A DNA stretch of 64,000 bases from contig NZ_JANHDL010000007.1 of assembly GCF_024494655.1 (NCBI RefSeq), positions 1 through 64,000 of the forward strand, read 5' to 3'. Origin of the DNA: Halorubrum laminariae. GTDB lineage: Archaea; Halobacteriota; Halobacteria; Halobacteriales; Haloferacaceae. Shown in pieces: positions 8,668 to 19,827 of the stretch (the first letter of the stretch is position 1; each line of letters opens with the position of its first letter). The notes below the pieces were generated by a model, which made no database searches, had not been told where the DNA came from, and saw only the letters and a list, made by a program, of their open reading frames with translations. The position numbers and the translations under genes were made by a program.

Positions 8668-10158
8668 TCACCGGACGTGTTTCCCGGCCAGCTCCCACAG
8701 CCGGTCTGTGATCTCGTCGTCGAGCGCCTCGCGGGACACGCGCCACTCCCAGTTACCGTCGACCGTGCCGGGCTCGTTGAACCGGGCGTCGCTCCCGAGT
8801 CCGAGCAGATCTTGGACGGTCGTCATCGCGAGGACGGCCTCCGACCGCCACACCTCCTCGATGATCTCCCACTCGACGGCGCGGTCACCGTCCGCGCCCA
8901 CGTTGTACCGGAAGCACTCGCGCTGTTCGCCCGGTAAGTCGTCGTAGTAGCCGACCCAAGTGTCGGTGTCGTGCGTCGAGGTGTAGCCGACCACGCTTTC
9001 GGGATAGTGCATCGGCTGGTACCGGTTCCCTTCGGTACACCAGTCGGCGTACTGCGGCACGCGCATGCCCGGAAACTCGAACTCGTGCAGTAGCTCGTCC
9101 ATCTCCGGATCCTCGAAGCCGAGGTCCTCGGCGATGAACGGGGCCTCGCCGAGCTCGCGCTCGACCGTCTCGAACAGGTCACGACCCGGTCCGTCACGCC
9201 ACTCACCGTCGGCCGGGTCGTCGCTGTCGGCGGGGATCTCCCAGTACCGAACGAACCCGAGAAAGTGGTCGAGCCGCGCCACGTCGGCAAGTTCGAACAG
9301 TCGGCGGAACCGCGCGATCCACCAGTCGTAGTCGCGCTCGGCCAGCCGGTCCCAGTCGTACACCGGGTTCCCCCATCGCTGTCCGTCGTCGCCCGGATTC
9401 GGCGGGACGCCGGCAACCGCGGTCGGCCGCCCGCCCTCGTCGAGGCGGAACGCCTCCGGGTTCGCCCACACGTCCGCGGAGTCGAGCGCGACGTAGATCG
9501 GCACGTCGCCGACGATCGAGACACCCTCGGCGTCGGCCACCTCGCGAAGGTCTCGCCACTGGCGGTCAAAGGTCCACTGCACGAACTCGCGGTAGCGGAC
9601 CTCGTCTGCGTGGCGCTCGCGAGCCGCTGACAGCGCGTCCGGCTCGCGGGTCCGCAGGTCCGCGGGCCACTCGGTCCACGTCGCTTCGGGGCGCGACGCC
9701 GATATCGCGCGGAACAGGGCGTAGTCGTCGAGCCACGGCTCACGCTCGCGGAACGCCTCCACGTCCCGCCGGCCGCTCGCCGAGGCCGATTCTTCGAACC
9801 GTTTGAACGCCGTCCGCAACAGCGGCAGTTTGTATTCGCGGACCGCGTCGTACTCGACGCGGTCCTCGGGAAAATCCGGACTCGGTTCGAGGTCGTTCTC
9901 GTCGAGCCAGCCGTCGTCGACGAGCCCGTGCAGATCGATCAACAGGTGGTTGCCGGCGAACGCCGACGGCGACTGATACGGCGACTCGCCGGCCCCGGAG
10001 AGCGTCGGACCGATCGGGCAGATCTGCCAGTGGTCGATGTCGGCGTCGCCGAGGAACGAGAGGAACGCGCTCGCGCCGTCGCCGAGGTCGCCGATCCCGT
10101 GGTCGCCCGGCAGCGAGGTGAGGTGACAGAACACGCCGCCGGAGCGGTCGAATCGCAT
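8668..10158 (-). CDS. malQ: 4-alpha-glucanotransferase (GH77)
   Basis: A 496-residue cytoplasmic enzyme that transfers maltodextrin units between alpha-1,4-glucans. It opens MRFDRSGGVFCHLTSLPGDH, and GH77 signatures follow: GIGDLGDGASAFL, the WQICPIGPT block, QSPSAFAGNHLLID, VGDVPIYVALDSADVWANPE (nucleophile region), ADVARLDHFLGFVRYWEIP and IAEDLGF (acid/base region). It ends with the TSTHDTDT block. The length is standard for bacterial-type MalQ. I chose the ATG at 10156-10158; the upstream in-frame ATG adds only seven residues. Together with the amylase and GH15 genes it makes an intracellular glucan-processing cluster. Confidence 0.92.
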   Translation of the reverse strand: MRFDRSGGVFCHLTSLPGDHGIGDLGDGASAFLSFLGDADIDHWQICPIGPTLSGAGESPYQSPSAFAGNHLLIDLHGLVDDGWLDENDLEPSPDFPEDRVEYDAVREYKLPLLRTAFKRFEESASASGRRDVEAFREREPWLDDYALFRAISASRPEATWTEWPADLRTREPDALSAARERHADEVRYREFVQWTFDRQWRDLREVADAEGVSIVGDVPIYVALDSADVWANPEAFRLDEGGRPTAVAGVPPNPGDDGQRWGNPVYDWDRLAERDYDWWIARFRRLFELADVARLDHFLGFVRYWEIPADSDDPADGEWRDGPGRDLFETVERELGEAPFIAEDLGFEDPEMDELLHEFEFPGMRVPQYADWCTEGNRYQPMHYPESVVGYTSTHDTDTWVGYYDDLPGEQRECFRYNVGADGDRAVEWEIIEEVWRSEAVLAMTTVQDLLGLGSDARFNEPGTVDGNWEWRVSREALDDEITDRLWELAGKHVR

Positions 10159-10256
10159 ACGACCTCCTGTGGCCCCCACCGACTCAAGCGTTGCGTCCGA
10201 CGGACCCGGCGGTGATCGTCGTCATCGGTCGCCACGGCTCTAGCCCGCGCCGCTCG

Positions 10257-12446
10257 TCACGTCTCTGCGCGAACGACCGCGACCTCGTCGACTCGGATCC
10301 GCTCGCGACCCTCGCCGTCGACGACGACGCATGACTCGCCGGTGACGAGGTCGCGGTTGCCGTGCGCAGTCTCGACGGCGACGCTCGCCGGCTCCGGCGC
10401 GAAGTTCAGCGCGACGATCAGCGATTCGTCGCCGTCGCTCCGATGGAACGCGACCACGTCCTCCGGATGCACGTCTCCGCTTGCGGCGATCGGCCGTTCG
10501 TCGAGGTCGCCGCTCGCGACGTGGTAGTCCACGCGGTCGAGGTCGCCGTCGGGACCGAGCGCCGGGTGCACCTCGCGGGCGGCGAGCAGCCGTTCGTAGC
10601 GATCGCGGACCTCCTCGCGGGCGTGCTCCCACGCGATCGCGTCCCTGCGTCCGCGCTGGCCGATCTCTTGGCCGGCGTAGATCATCGGGACGCCGGGAAG
10701 GACGAACGTCGCCGCGCCCGCCGCCGCCGCGGCCGCGTCGCCGCACTCGACGCGGTAGCGCGTCTCGTCGTGGTTCTCGATGTACTGGAGGAACCCGGCG
10801 TGGTCCGGGAACCCGATCTCCGCGCGTTGGGCGACCGCGTCGAGGACGCTCTTCGCCGGCGCTGCCCCCCGACCGACCTGCCTGAGCTGGAAGTACAGCG
10901 TCGCGTCGAAGTGCACGTCGAACATCCCCTCGTGGAAGTCGGGGATGTAGGGGATTGTCTCGTCCATCAGCAGGAACTCCCGGTCGATGTCTTTCACTCG
11001 GTCGCGAAGCTCCCGCCAGAAGGCATCCGGAACCGCCCACGCCATGTCGCAGCGGAACCCGTCGACGAGCGGGGCCCACTCGTCGATCACGTCGAGGAGG
11101 AACCGCCGGACGTGGAGGTTCGCGTGATTCAGGTTCGCGATGAGCTCCCAGTCGAAGTAGGTGCCCGGCTCGCCGGATTCCTGCCACTCGTAGCGGTCCC
11201 GGTACGGCGATTCCGGATTCCGGTACGCGTCCTCGAACCACTCGTGGTCGCGGGCGGTGTGGTTTGCGACGAAGTCGAACAGCACGCGCATCCCGTGGTC
11301 GTGGGCGGTCTCAACGAGCGCCTCGTAGTCGTCGCGGTCGCCGAGATCTGAGGCGGTGTCGAAGAAGTCGGTGATGTTGTAGCCGTGCGGTTTCCCGTCG
11401 TGTTGGAGCACCGGCGTGAGCCACACCGTGTCGACGCCGAGGTCGGCAATCTCGGGGATCCGCTCTGCGAGCGCGTCGAACGCCTCGCCCTCCTCGGTGT
11501 CAGAGAACGTCCGAACGTACACCTCGTAGACGGTAGTCTCTGCGGCCCACGACGGCGGATCGTTGAGCCGAACCGTCTCAAACGTCGACATCTCGGCGTC
11601 GAACGCGCCCCCATCGAACGCGTCCGCGGTCGTCCGCTTGACGGCGACCGCGTCGGCGACACTGACGCGCGGATCACCGCCCGGTTCGCGGGCGACGGCG
11701 ACGGCGTGAACGCGCAGCCGGTCCGGGACCGCCTCGGCGTCGATCCGGAGCGTCCGTCCGTCGTCGGTCCGCCGCATAGCGTCTCGGGGGTTCGTGCGGC
11801 CGGTCGCCACCGCGGTTTCCACGTCGCGGTCGTCGACGACGAACCGCACGGCCAACTCCTCGGCGTCGAGCGCCGATTCGGGGTTCGGAGTCGGGGTCGC
11901 GCGAACGACGACCTCGGCGGCCTCCGCGTCGCTTTCGCTCCCGTCTCCGCCGCCCCGGTCGCTGCCGCTCCTGCTCTCGCCGGCAACGTCTGCGGACTCG
12001 TCGCCGAGCTCGACGGTCGCGTCGAGCCGGATCCGCGGGCGACCCTCTCCCTCGCGCTCGCGGTGGGCGGCGTAGCTGATCGCGTCGGCGTCGCCGGCGT
12101 CGGCGTCGCGGTCGCGAATCGCAGTTCCGCTTCCGCCAGCGACATCGACGCCCGCGTACTCGGCGGCGAACGCGCGGACGGTCAATCGGTGGTCGCCGTC
12201 GGGCGCGTCGAGACCGATCAGAAACCGACCGGGCACGTCCGGCGTGAACTCCGTCACCGGTCCCTCGCCGACAGTCGCGTCGCTGTCTGGCGGCGCGTCG
12301 GCGACGCGCCAGCGGTAGCTCGCGTCCGGGTCCGGGTCTCGCGGAGCCAACTCGGTCGTCTCGCCGGTCGAGAGGAACCGCGGCGGACCGGGGTGGTGCT
12401 GGCCGACCCGTGGCGCGCCCGTGTGTGGGTCTCCCTGCTGTGTCAT
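10257..12446 (-). CDS. Cytoplasmic GH13 alpha-amylase/maltodextrin hydrolase with long N-terminal region
   Basis: A 729-residue enzyme. Residues 1-310 hold beta-rich, very acidic N-terminal modules with Asp/Gly-rich linkers. The GH13 barrel starts near TTVYEVYVRTFSD. Catalytic residues are visible: nucleophile Asp467 in DGFRCDMAW, acid/base Glu496 in LLMDETIP, and transition-state stabiliser Asp560 in IENHDETR. VLFDFVANHT (region I) is also present. A C-terminal beta domain ends the protein. There is no signal peptide, so it acts inside the cell, probably on maltodextrins or glycogen-like polymer. It is divergent from the GH15 gene, and a 26-base tandem repeat lies between them. The ATG at 12444-12446 is preferred over an in-frame upstream start that would translate the repeat. 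Confidence 0.9.
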   Translation of the reverse strand: MTQQGDPHTGAPRVGQHHPGPPRFLSTGETTELAPRDPDPDASYRWRVADAPPDSDATVGEGPVTEFTPDVPGRFLIGLDAPDGDHRLTVRAFAAEYAGVDVAGGSGTAIRDRDADAGDADAISYAAHREREGEGRPRIRLDATVELGDESADVAGESRSGSDRGGGDGSESDAEAAEVVVRATPTPNPESALDAEELAVRFVVDDRDVETAVATGRTNPRDAMRRTDDGRTLRIDAEAVPDRLRVHAVAVAREPGGDPRVSVADAVAVKRTTADAFDGGAFDAEMSTFETVRLNDPPSWAAETTVYEVYVRTFSDTEEGEAFDALAERIPEIADLGVDTVWLTPVLQHDGKPHGYNITDFFDTASDLGDRDDYEALVETAHDHGMRVLFDFVANHTARDHEWFEDAYRNPESPYRDRYEWQESGEPGTYFDWELIANLNHANLHVRRFLLDVIDEWAPLVDGFRCDMAWAVPDAFWRELRDRVKDIDREFLLMDETIPYIPDFHEGMFDVHFDATLYFQLRQVGRGAAPAKSVLDAVAQRAEIGFPDHAGFLQYIENHDETRYRVECGDAAAAAAGAATFVLPGVPMIYAGQEIGQRGRRDAIAWEHAREEVRDRYERLLAAREVHPALGPDGDLDRVDYHVASGDLDERPIAASGDVHPEDVVAFHRSDGDESLIVALNFAPEPASVAVETAHGNRDLVTGESCVVVDGEGRERIRVDEVAVVRAET

Positions 12447-12500
12447 GTCACACCCATCGACGCCCGGGGTCTTCGGTGTTGCTCTTCGATCGACTTCCCC

Positions 12501-12570
12501 ACCCCGTTCCACCACTCCGCTCCCCCACCCCGTTCCACCACTCCGCTCCCCCACCCCGTTCCACCACTCC
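12501..12570. repeat. 26-base tandem repeat (2.7 copies) in the amylase/GH15 intergenic region
   Basis: The unit begins ACCCCGTTCCACCACTCC and continues GCTCCCCC. It occurs at 12501-12526, 12527-12552 and 12553-12570 (partial), identical in the parts compared. It lies between the amylase start (12446) and the GH15 start (12654), that is, in the shared control region. The copies abut each other, so this is not a CRISPR. Confidence 0.9.
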
Positions 12571-12653
12571 GATCCTCCTCCCTCTCACCCCGCTCTGCTC
12601 CGGTGGACCGCCTCGGTCGTCAAGACTTTTACCGCGGGTATCACAGGGTGACC

Positions 12654-15600
12654 ATGCGACTGCGAACCGCTCTCACAGAGCACGAACGTCGCCGTGACGA
12701 GCGCTACCCGGCGGAGCGCCCCACAACCGCCGGCGCGTTCACGGGTGACGACGGGCGGTTGGTCCACATTGGGCCTGACGGCACCGTCCACGACTGTTCG
12801 TACTCCCTGTCGGGAGTCGGCGGAGCCGACCGGCTTCGCATGGGGATCACGGCCGGACGCGGCGTCCGCTGGTTCGACGAACTCACGACGACGCGCCAGC
12901 ATTACGACGGCGACACACCGCTCGTCGAGACCGAGTACGACGCCGGTCGGTACACGATCCACCAGTTTGACCTCGTGGTCAGCGACACGCACCTCACGCA
13001 CGTCGAACTCCGCGGCGCGCCGCCCGCGGGGGCGGAACTCGTCGCCGCCTGTGCGTTCTCCCCGAACATGGTCGAGGGACGCATCGGAAACCTCGTCCAC
13101 GAGTCGGCCGGTCCCGACGACGGGAGCGTCGTCGAAGTGTACCACCGCACCGAACACGACTTCTTCACCGCCTCGACCGGCCTCTCGGCGGCGCACGGCC
13201 AGCGTCTCCGCACGATCCCGGAGCTTCTCGGCGAGAATGGCGACGGGTTCCCGCACCGCGGCGAGATCGACCAACGCGAGGACTCGCGGCTCACCCCTGA
13301 CGTGGTCATGCGCGCGCCGTTTGAACGCGACGGCCGCATCGAACGTGTCACGCTCGCTAGCCGCGCCGTGATGGACCGGCGAGACGCTCGTGACACGGGC
13401 GAAGACGGGATGGACGCGCTCTCTGACGGTCCCGACCGCCAGCGCCGAATCGACGAGATCGCACGAATCGCGACCGCGTATCCCGACGCAGCCGACCTCC
13501 GCGAGGCCGCCGCTGGACGGGGCCCGACCGTCCCCGACGACGTGCCGCGGCGGGACCTCGTCGCCGGCGATCTCCGAACTCTCGACTTCCTCACGGCGGA
13601 GTCCGGCGCGCGGATCGCCGCCCCGGAGTTCGACCCCTTCTACTCGACGTCCGGCGGCTACGGATACACGTGGTTCCGCGACGAGGCGGAGGTGTCGATG
13701 GCGCTGCTCGACGCGAGCGAGGAGATCGGACTCGACGCCGACGAGGAGTTGCTCGCGACGGCCGTCTTCTTCTGCCGGACGCAGGACGCGGACGGCTCGT
13801 GGCCCCACCGAGTCTGGGCCGACTCCGGGAAGGTCGCCCCAGGGTGGGCGAACGCGCGCATCGAGGGCGCAAACGGGACGGTCGGACCGAACGACCAGCT
13901 CGACCAGCCCGCCTCAGTCGTCGCGTTCCTCGCCCGACTTCGGCGGACGACCGACCTCCCTGCGGAGTGGCGCGATCGGATCGACGCCACCGTCGCCGAC
14001 GCGGTCGCGTTCCTCCGTGAGACTGTCGAGGACGACGGGCTTCCCCGCCGCTGTCAGAACTGCTGGGAGAACGCCCTCGGGCGGTTCACCCACACCGGCG
14101 CGACGTACCTCCGCGCGTTCGCCGCGGTCGCGCGCGCTCCGGTGGACGACGAGACGCGCGTCGCCGCGGCCGCCGCTGCCGACGAGGCGATCGCCGGTCT
14201 CGACGACCGGTTCGACCCCGAGACGGGGCGCTTCCCGCAGCGCGAGAGCACCGACAGTCGCGACGGTCGTGCCGACGCGAGCACGTTCGCGCTCGCGAGC
14301 GCGACGACTGAGTACGCGGCCCTGCGCGCCGAACGCACCGAGGTCGACGGCGCGGCCATTGACGGATCCGATGCGACGGTCGCAGCGGCTGACTTCGAGC
14401 GGTTCCTCGACCGCGTGCGAACGCACGTCGGGAACACGATCGACGCGCTCCGCCGAGAGACCGAGAACATCGAGGGGCTCGTCAGGTTCACCGGTGACGA
14501 TTGGCGAACGGCTGAACAGGGCGCGGCGAAGGTGTGGTCGCTCGCGACGCTGTGGGGCGCGACGGCGGCAGCCGAACTCGGCGGACTCGTCGCCGACCGC
14601 GGCGGGGACGCGGCAACGCTGTTCGCAGACGCAAGGGACCTGTACTCGCTTTGCGAGTCTGACGGGCCGTTGGTCAACGATGCGGGCCTGTTCGCCGAGC
14701 AGGTGTTCGACGACGGCGACCTCGACAGCGCGACTCCACTCGGGTGGTCGCACGCGCTCCGGATCGACGCGACCGTGACGCTTGCGGCGCACGGCGCGCT
14801 CCCGGTCCCGCACGACCGACCCACGGGGCCGGACGAGGCCCCGCACTGGACCACCGGGCGGAAGTTCGGCGTCGGGACGCCGGCGGATCACCAGACTGAG
14901 CAGCCCGTTCCGGTCTGGTATACGCTGACGGAGGGGGCGCTCACCGAGGCGCGGTTCCCCCGAATCGACGTGATGAACGTGCGGACGTTCGACTTCCTCG
15001 TCGCCGATCCGGAGACGGGGTACACGATCCGCACCTTCGACGAGACGAGCCACGTGACGGCGACCGAGACCGTCGAACGCACCACCGAGCCGACCGTCGG
15101 CGACGCGCTCGTGTACACGCAGACGATCCGCGAGACCGGGGACGGTCACGGCCACCGATGGACGCTGACTGTCGAGTACGCGGTCGACACAGAGGGGAAC
15201 GCGATCCTCGCCGACGTGGCGTTCGAAGGGAGCCGCGAGTATGACGTGTACGCCCTCGTCGACACGACGATCACGAACGTCGGCACGAACGACCGCGGCA
15301 CCCGCGTCGGCGACGAGGAAGGCTATCATCTCCTCGCTCGCAACGACGACGCGACGGAGCGCGACACGGGGAAACTGGTCGACGACGACGGCGACTCGTT
15401 CGAGGTCGCGCTCGCGCTCGCCAGCGAGGGGCGCTTCGAGTGGGCCAGTGCGCTCGCGGCCGGCAGCCACGAGGCCGACGCGCTGTTCGGTGAGGGCGCG
15501 CGCGGCGAGGGGATCTCGGAAGCGGTCGGCAACGTCGTGCTGGCCGGACTCGTCGGGAGCGGCACCGATATCTCCGACACGCTCGCGCTCGGATTTGCCG

Positions 15601-17402
15601 AGGAGGCCGACACCGCGGCCGCGCTCGGCGAGGCGGAGGGGGCCATCTCGCGCGGCTTCGAGACGGTCAGCGGCGACTACGTCGAGACGTGGCGCGACTG
15701 GCTCGCCGACCGGGCGTTCCCCGACTCGGTCGCCGGCGACGCCGACGTGGAGACGCAGTATCGCTTCGCGCTGATGACGCTCGCGGCCGTCGAAGACAAA
15801 CGGCACGACGGTGCGGGGATAGCGAGTCCGTCGGTACCGTGGGGCGAGACGGAGTACGCCGCTGAAGACCGCGGCTACGGCTACAACTTCGTCTGGTCGC
15901 GAGACCTCTATCAGGTGTTCACCGCGCTCGTCGAGATCGGAGAGGTCGAGCGTGGCGCGGACGCGCTCGCGTACCTCTACAACACCCAACAGGACGACGA
16001 CGGATTCCTCCCGCAGAACACCTACATTGACGGGCGCACCCGCTGGGGCGGCGAACAGATGGACAACATCGCGTTCCCCTCGGTGATGGCGTGGCAGCTC
16101 CACGAGCACGGCGTCGCGCTCGACGACGCCGACTATACATACGATCAGGTCCGTCGGTCGCTCGGATACATCGCCGTCAACGGCCCCGAGACGGCCCAAG
16201 AACGCTGGGAGGAGGAGGCCGGATTCTCGCCGTCGAGTATCGCCGCCGAGATCGCCGGACTCGTCTGCGGGGCCGCGCTGGCGCTCTCGGAGGCCGACCG
16301 TCGCGACGCGCATGGGCGAAGCGCCGACGCAGGCGATCTGTTCGACCCCGACACGCTCCGCGCCGACGCGCTCGCGTGGCTCGCGCTCGCGGACGACTGG
16401 GCCGACCGCGTCGAGGAGTGGTGCGCGACCGCGACGGGGACGGAGCGACACGCCGAGACCCCCTACTACGTCCGGATCACCGCCAACGGCGACCCCGAAT
16501 CCGGGCGGCCGCGGACGATCGCCAACGACGGCCCGACGTACGACGAGCGGGAGATCGTCGACGGCGGCTTCCTTGAGCTCGTCCGTCTCGGCGTGAAGCC
16601 CGCCGACGACGACGTCGTCCGAAACTCTGTCTCCGTCGCCGACGACTCGATCCGCGTCGACACGCCGCACGGTCCCGCGTGGTACCGCTACGTCGGCGAC
16701 GCGTACGGCGAGATCGCGACCGGTGACCCGGGCGCGCCGTGGGCTGGGACCGGCGACGGACGTGGTCGCCTGTGGCCGATATTCACCGGCGAGCGCGGCG
16801 AGTACGAACTCCGTGCCCGCGCCGACGGCCCTGACGGGTTCGGCGGCACCGACGAGGGCGCGCTCGACCCCGACGCGCTCTTGGAGACGATGGCCGGGTT
16901 CGGTAACTCTGGCCGAATGTTACCTGAACAGGTGTGGGACCGTGAGCACCCGACCGACTACGGCTGGGAGTTCGGCGAGGGAACCGGGGGAGCGACCCCG
17001 CTGGCTTGGTCGATGGCGGGATTCATCCGTCTCGCTCACGGCGTCGACGCCGGCGAACCGGTCGCGACGCCGTCGGTCGTACGCGACCGCTACGTCGAAC
17101 GCGATCAGTTCGACGAGCCCGCCCTCGACGCGACCGCGGAGTTCATCGCCGCCGACCTCGTGATAGCGGGCGAGACGTCCGCCGACGTGGTCGCCGTGCA
17201 CACGCCGACCAGCTCGACGCTAGCGACGCCGCGGGACGGGTCGTTTGAGGTTCGGATCGACGCCGATATCGACGCACACAGCATCTCTGTCGCCGCTGCG
17301 GCGTCGGCCGACGATGTCGATCTCGGCGGCGACGCCGACGGCGACCATCCGCTCGCCGGGCTCCGCGACGCCGCCACCGCGATCGAGCGAATTCGTCTGT
17401 AG
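12654..17402 (+). CDS. Glucoamylase-type protein with two tandem GH15 modules
   Basis: A 1582-residue cytoplasmic protein, starting at the ATG 12654 (MRLRTALTEHERR). Module 1 (about 1-720) is an archaeal-type GH15 with an N-terminal beta domain, the aromatic motif GYGYTWFRDEAEVS near 331, and FAEQVFDDGD...TPLGWSHA near 680. Module 2 (about 730-1582) starts with a glucodextranase-like N domain (TTGRKFGVGTPADH...PVWYTLTEGALTEARFPR). It then has RGYGYNFVWSRDLYQV near 1072 and MLPEQVWDREHP...GATPLAWSMAGF near 1423. The Glu of the PEQVW/AEQVF motifs is the likely catalytic base in each. GH15 enzymes release beta-glucose from non-reducing ends of alpha-glucans. No signal peptide is seen. An upstream open frame through the repeat is not credible coding sequence. 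Confidence 0.9.
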   Translation: MRLRTALTEHERRRDERYPAERPTTAGAFTGDDGRLVHIGPDGTVHDCSYSLSGVGGADRLRMGITAGRGVRWFDELTTTRQHYDGDTPLVETEYDAGRYTIHQFDLVVSDTHLTHVELRGAPPAGAELVAACAFSPNMVEGRIGNLVHESAGPDDGSVVEVYHRTEHDFFTASTGLSAAHGQRLRTIPELLGENGDGFPHRGEIDQREDSRLTPDVVMRAPFERDGRIERVTLASRAVMDRRDARDTGEDGMDALSDGPDRQRRIDEIARIATAYPDAADLREAAAGRGPTVPDDVPRRDLVAGDLRTLDFLTAESGARIAAPEFDPFYSTSGGYGYTWFRDEAEVSMALLDASEEIGLDADEELLATAVFFCRTQDADGSWPHRVWADSGKVAPGWANARIEGANGTVGPNDQLDQPASVVAFLARLRRTTDLPAEWRDRIDATVADAVAFLRETVEDDGLPRRCQNCWENALGRFTHTGATYLRAFAAVARAPVDDETRVAAAAAADEAIAGLDDRFDPETGRFPQRESTDSRDGRADASTFALASATTEYAALRAERTEVDGAAIDGSDATVAAADFERFLDRVRTHVGNTIDALRRETENIEGLVRFTGDDWRTAEQGAAKVWSLATLWGATAAAELGGLVADRGGDAATLFADARDLYSLCESDGPLVNDAGLFAEQVFDDGDLDSATPLGWSHALRIDATVTLAAHGALPVPHDRPTGPDEAPHWTTGRKFGVGTPADHQTEQPVPVWYTLTEGALTEARFPRIDVMNVRTFDFLVADPETGYTIRTFDETSHVTATETVERTTEPTVGDALVYTQTIRETGDGHGHRWTLTVEYAVDTEGNAILADVAFEGSREYDVYALVDTTITNVGTNDRGTRVGDEEGYHLLARNDDATERDTGKLVDDDGDSFEVALALASEGRFEWASALAAGSHEADALFGEGARGEGISEAVGNVVLAGLVGSGTDISDTLALGFAEEADTAAALGEAEGAISRGFETVSGDYVETWRDWLADRAFPDSVAGDADVETQYRFALMTLAAVEDKRHDGAGIASPSVPWGETEYAAEDRGYGYNFVWSRDLYQVFTALVEIGEVERGADALAYLYNTQQDDDGFLPQNTYIDGRTRWGGEQMDNIAFPSVMAWQLHEHGVALDDADYTYDQVRRSLGYIAVNGPETAQERWEEEAGFSPSSIAAEIAGLVCGAALALSEADRRDAHGRSADAGDLFDPDTLRADALAWLALADDWADRVEEWCATATGTERHAETPYYVRITANGDPESGRPRTIANDGPTYDEREIVDGGFLELVRLGVKPADDDVVRNSVSVADDSIRVDTPHGPAWYRYVGDAYGEIATGDPGAPWAGTGDGRGRLWPIFTGERGEYELRARADGPDGFGGTDEGALDPDALLETMAGFGNSGRMLPEQVWDREHPTDYGWEFGEGTGGATPLAWSMAGFIRLAHGVDAGEPVATPSVVRDRYVERDQFDEPALDATAEFIAADLVIAGETSADVVAVHTPTSSTLATPRDGSFEVRIDADIDAHSISVAAAASADDVDLGGDADGDHPLAGLRDAATAIERIRL

Positions 17403-17446
17403 TCGCCCGACGTTTCCGTCCCGAGCGATCGTCTCACACCCTATTT

Positions 17447-17899
17447 TCAGCCGAGCGCGGTCACGTCGACCTCGTCGCTCGCCTCGGAATCGCTCGCGCC
17501 GTCGACATCGAGCGTCACCGCGTCGGCGATCGACCCGCGCACGCGTTCGCGCCACGCTTCGACCGCCTCGCCGTGGCGTCGCCGTCGGGTTTCCACGTTG
17601 GCATCCGGATGATCTGCGGCCGTCTCGTCGACCTCGGGGTACGCCGGTAGGTCCGCAACGAGGTCGCGAGGGTCGACGTGAATGGCATCCGACTCGGCGG
17701 CCGAAGCCGTCGCGTTTCTCCGTGATTCCGCCGCGTCAACGGCGTGCAGTCGCGCTCGCATCCGCCCGGAGAAGGGCGGGGTCACCCGCAGGACGACCTC
17801 GCGGTCGGTCCGGAGCGTCGCTTCGAGGGCGTTCGCCACGTCCTCGCGGTGGACGGCGATCGACCGGATGCGGGTCGGGTCTGCGGTGTCGCCGGTCAT
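17447..17899 (-). CDS. Haloarchaeal protein of unknown function, downstream partner of the MutS-like gene
   Basis: A 150-residue acidic protein starting MTGDTADPTRIRSIAVHRED. It has an N-terminal alpha/beta part (ANALEATLRTDREVVLRVTPPFSGRMRARLHAV) and a charged C-terminal helix. I do not recognise a characterised family. Its ATG lies 2 bases after the stop of the MutS-like gene, so the two must be translated from one message and may act together. A GTG eight codons upstream is an alternative start but would overlap the previous stop. Confidence 0.75.
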   Translation of the reverse strand: MTGDTADPTRIRSIAVHREDVANALEATLRTDREVVLRVTPPFSGRMRARLHAVDAAESRRNATASAAESDAIHVDPRDLVADLPAYPEVDETAADHPDANVETRRRRHGEAVEAWRERVRGSIADAVTLDVDGASDSEASDEVDVTALG

Positions 17900-17901
17900 G
17901 C

Positions 17902-19767
<1,866 letters not shown>

Positions 19768-19827
19768 ACCTCGTGGTGTCGTCCCGGCGTCTTTGCGCTT
19801 TCGTCGCCGCGACGGCCTACCGACGAC

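Noticed and set aside
12501..12570. Possible CRISPR array
   Set aside because: The 26-base copies abut with no spacers and there are no cas genes anywhere in the window.
13914..16670. 918-codon open frame on the minus strand
   Set aside because: Lies wholly antisense to the GH15 gene; Arg/Val-rich translation without motifs is the usual shadow of GC-rich third codon positions.
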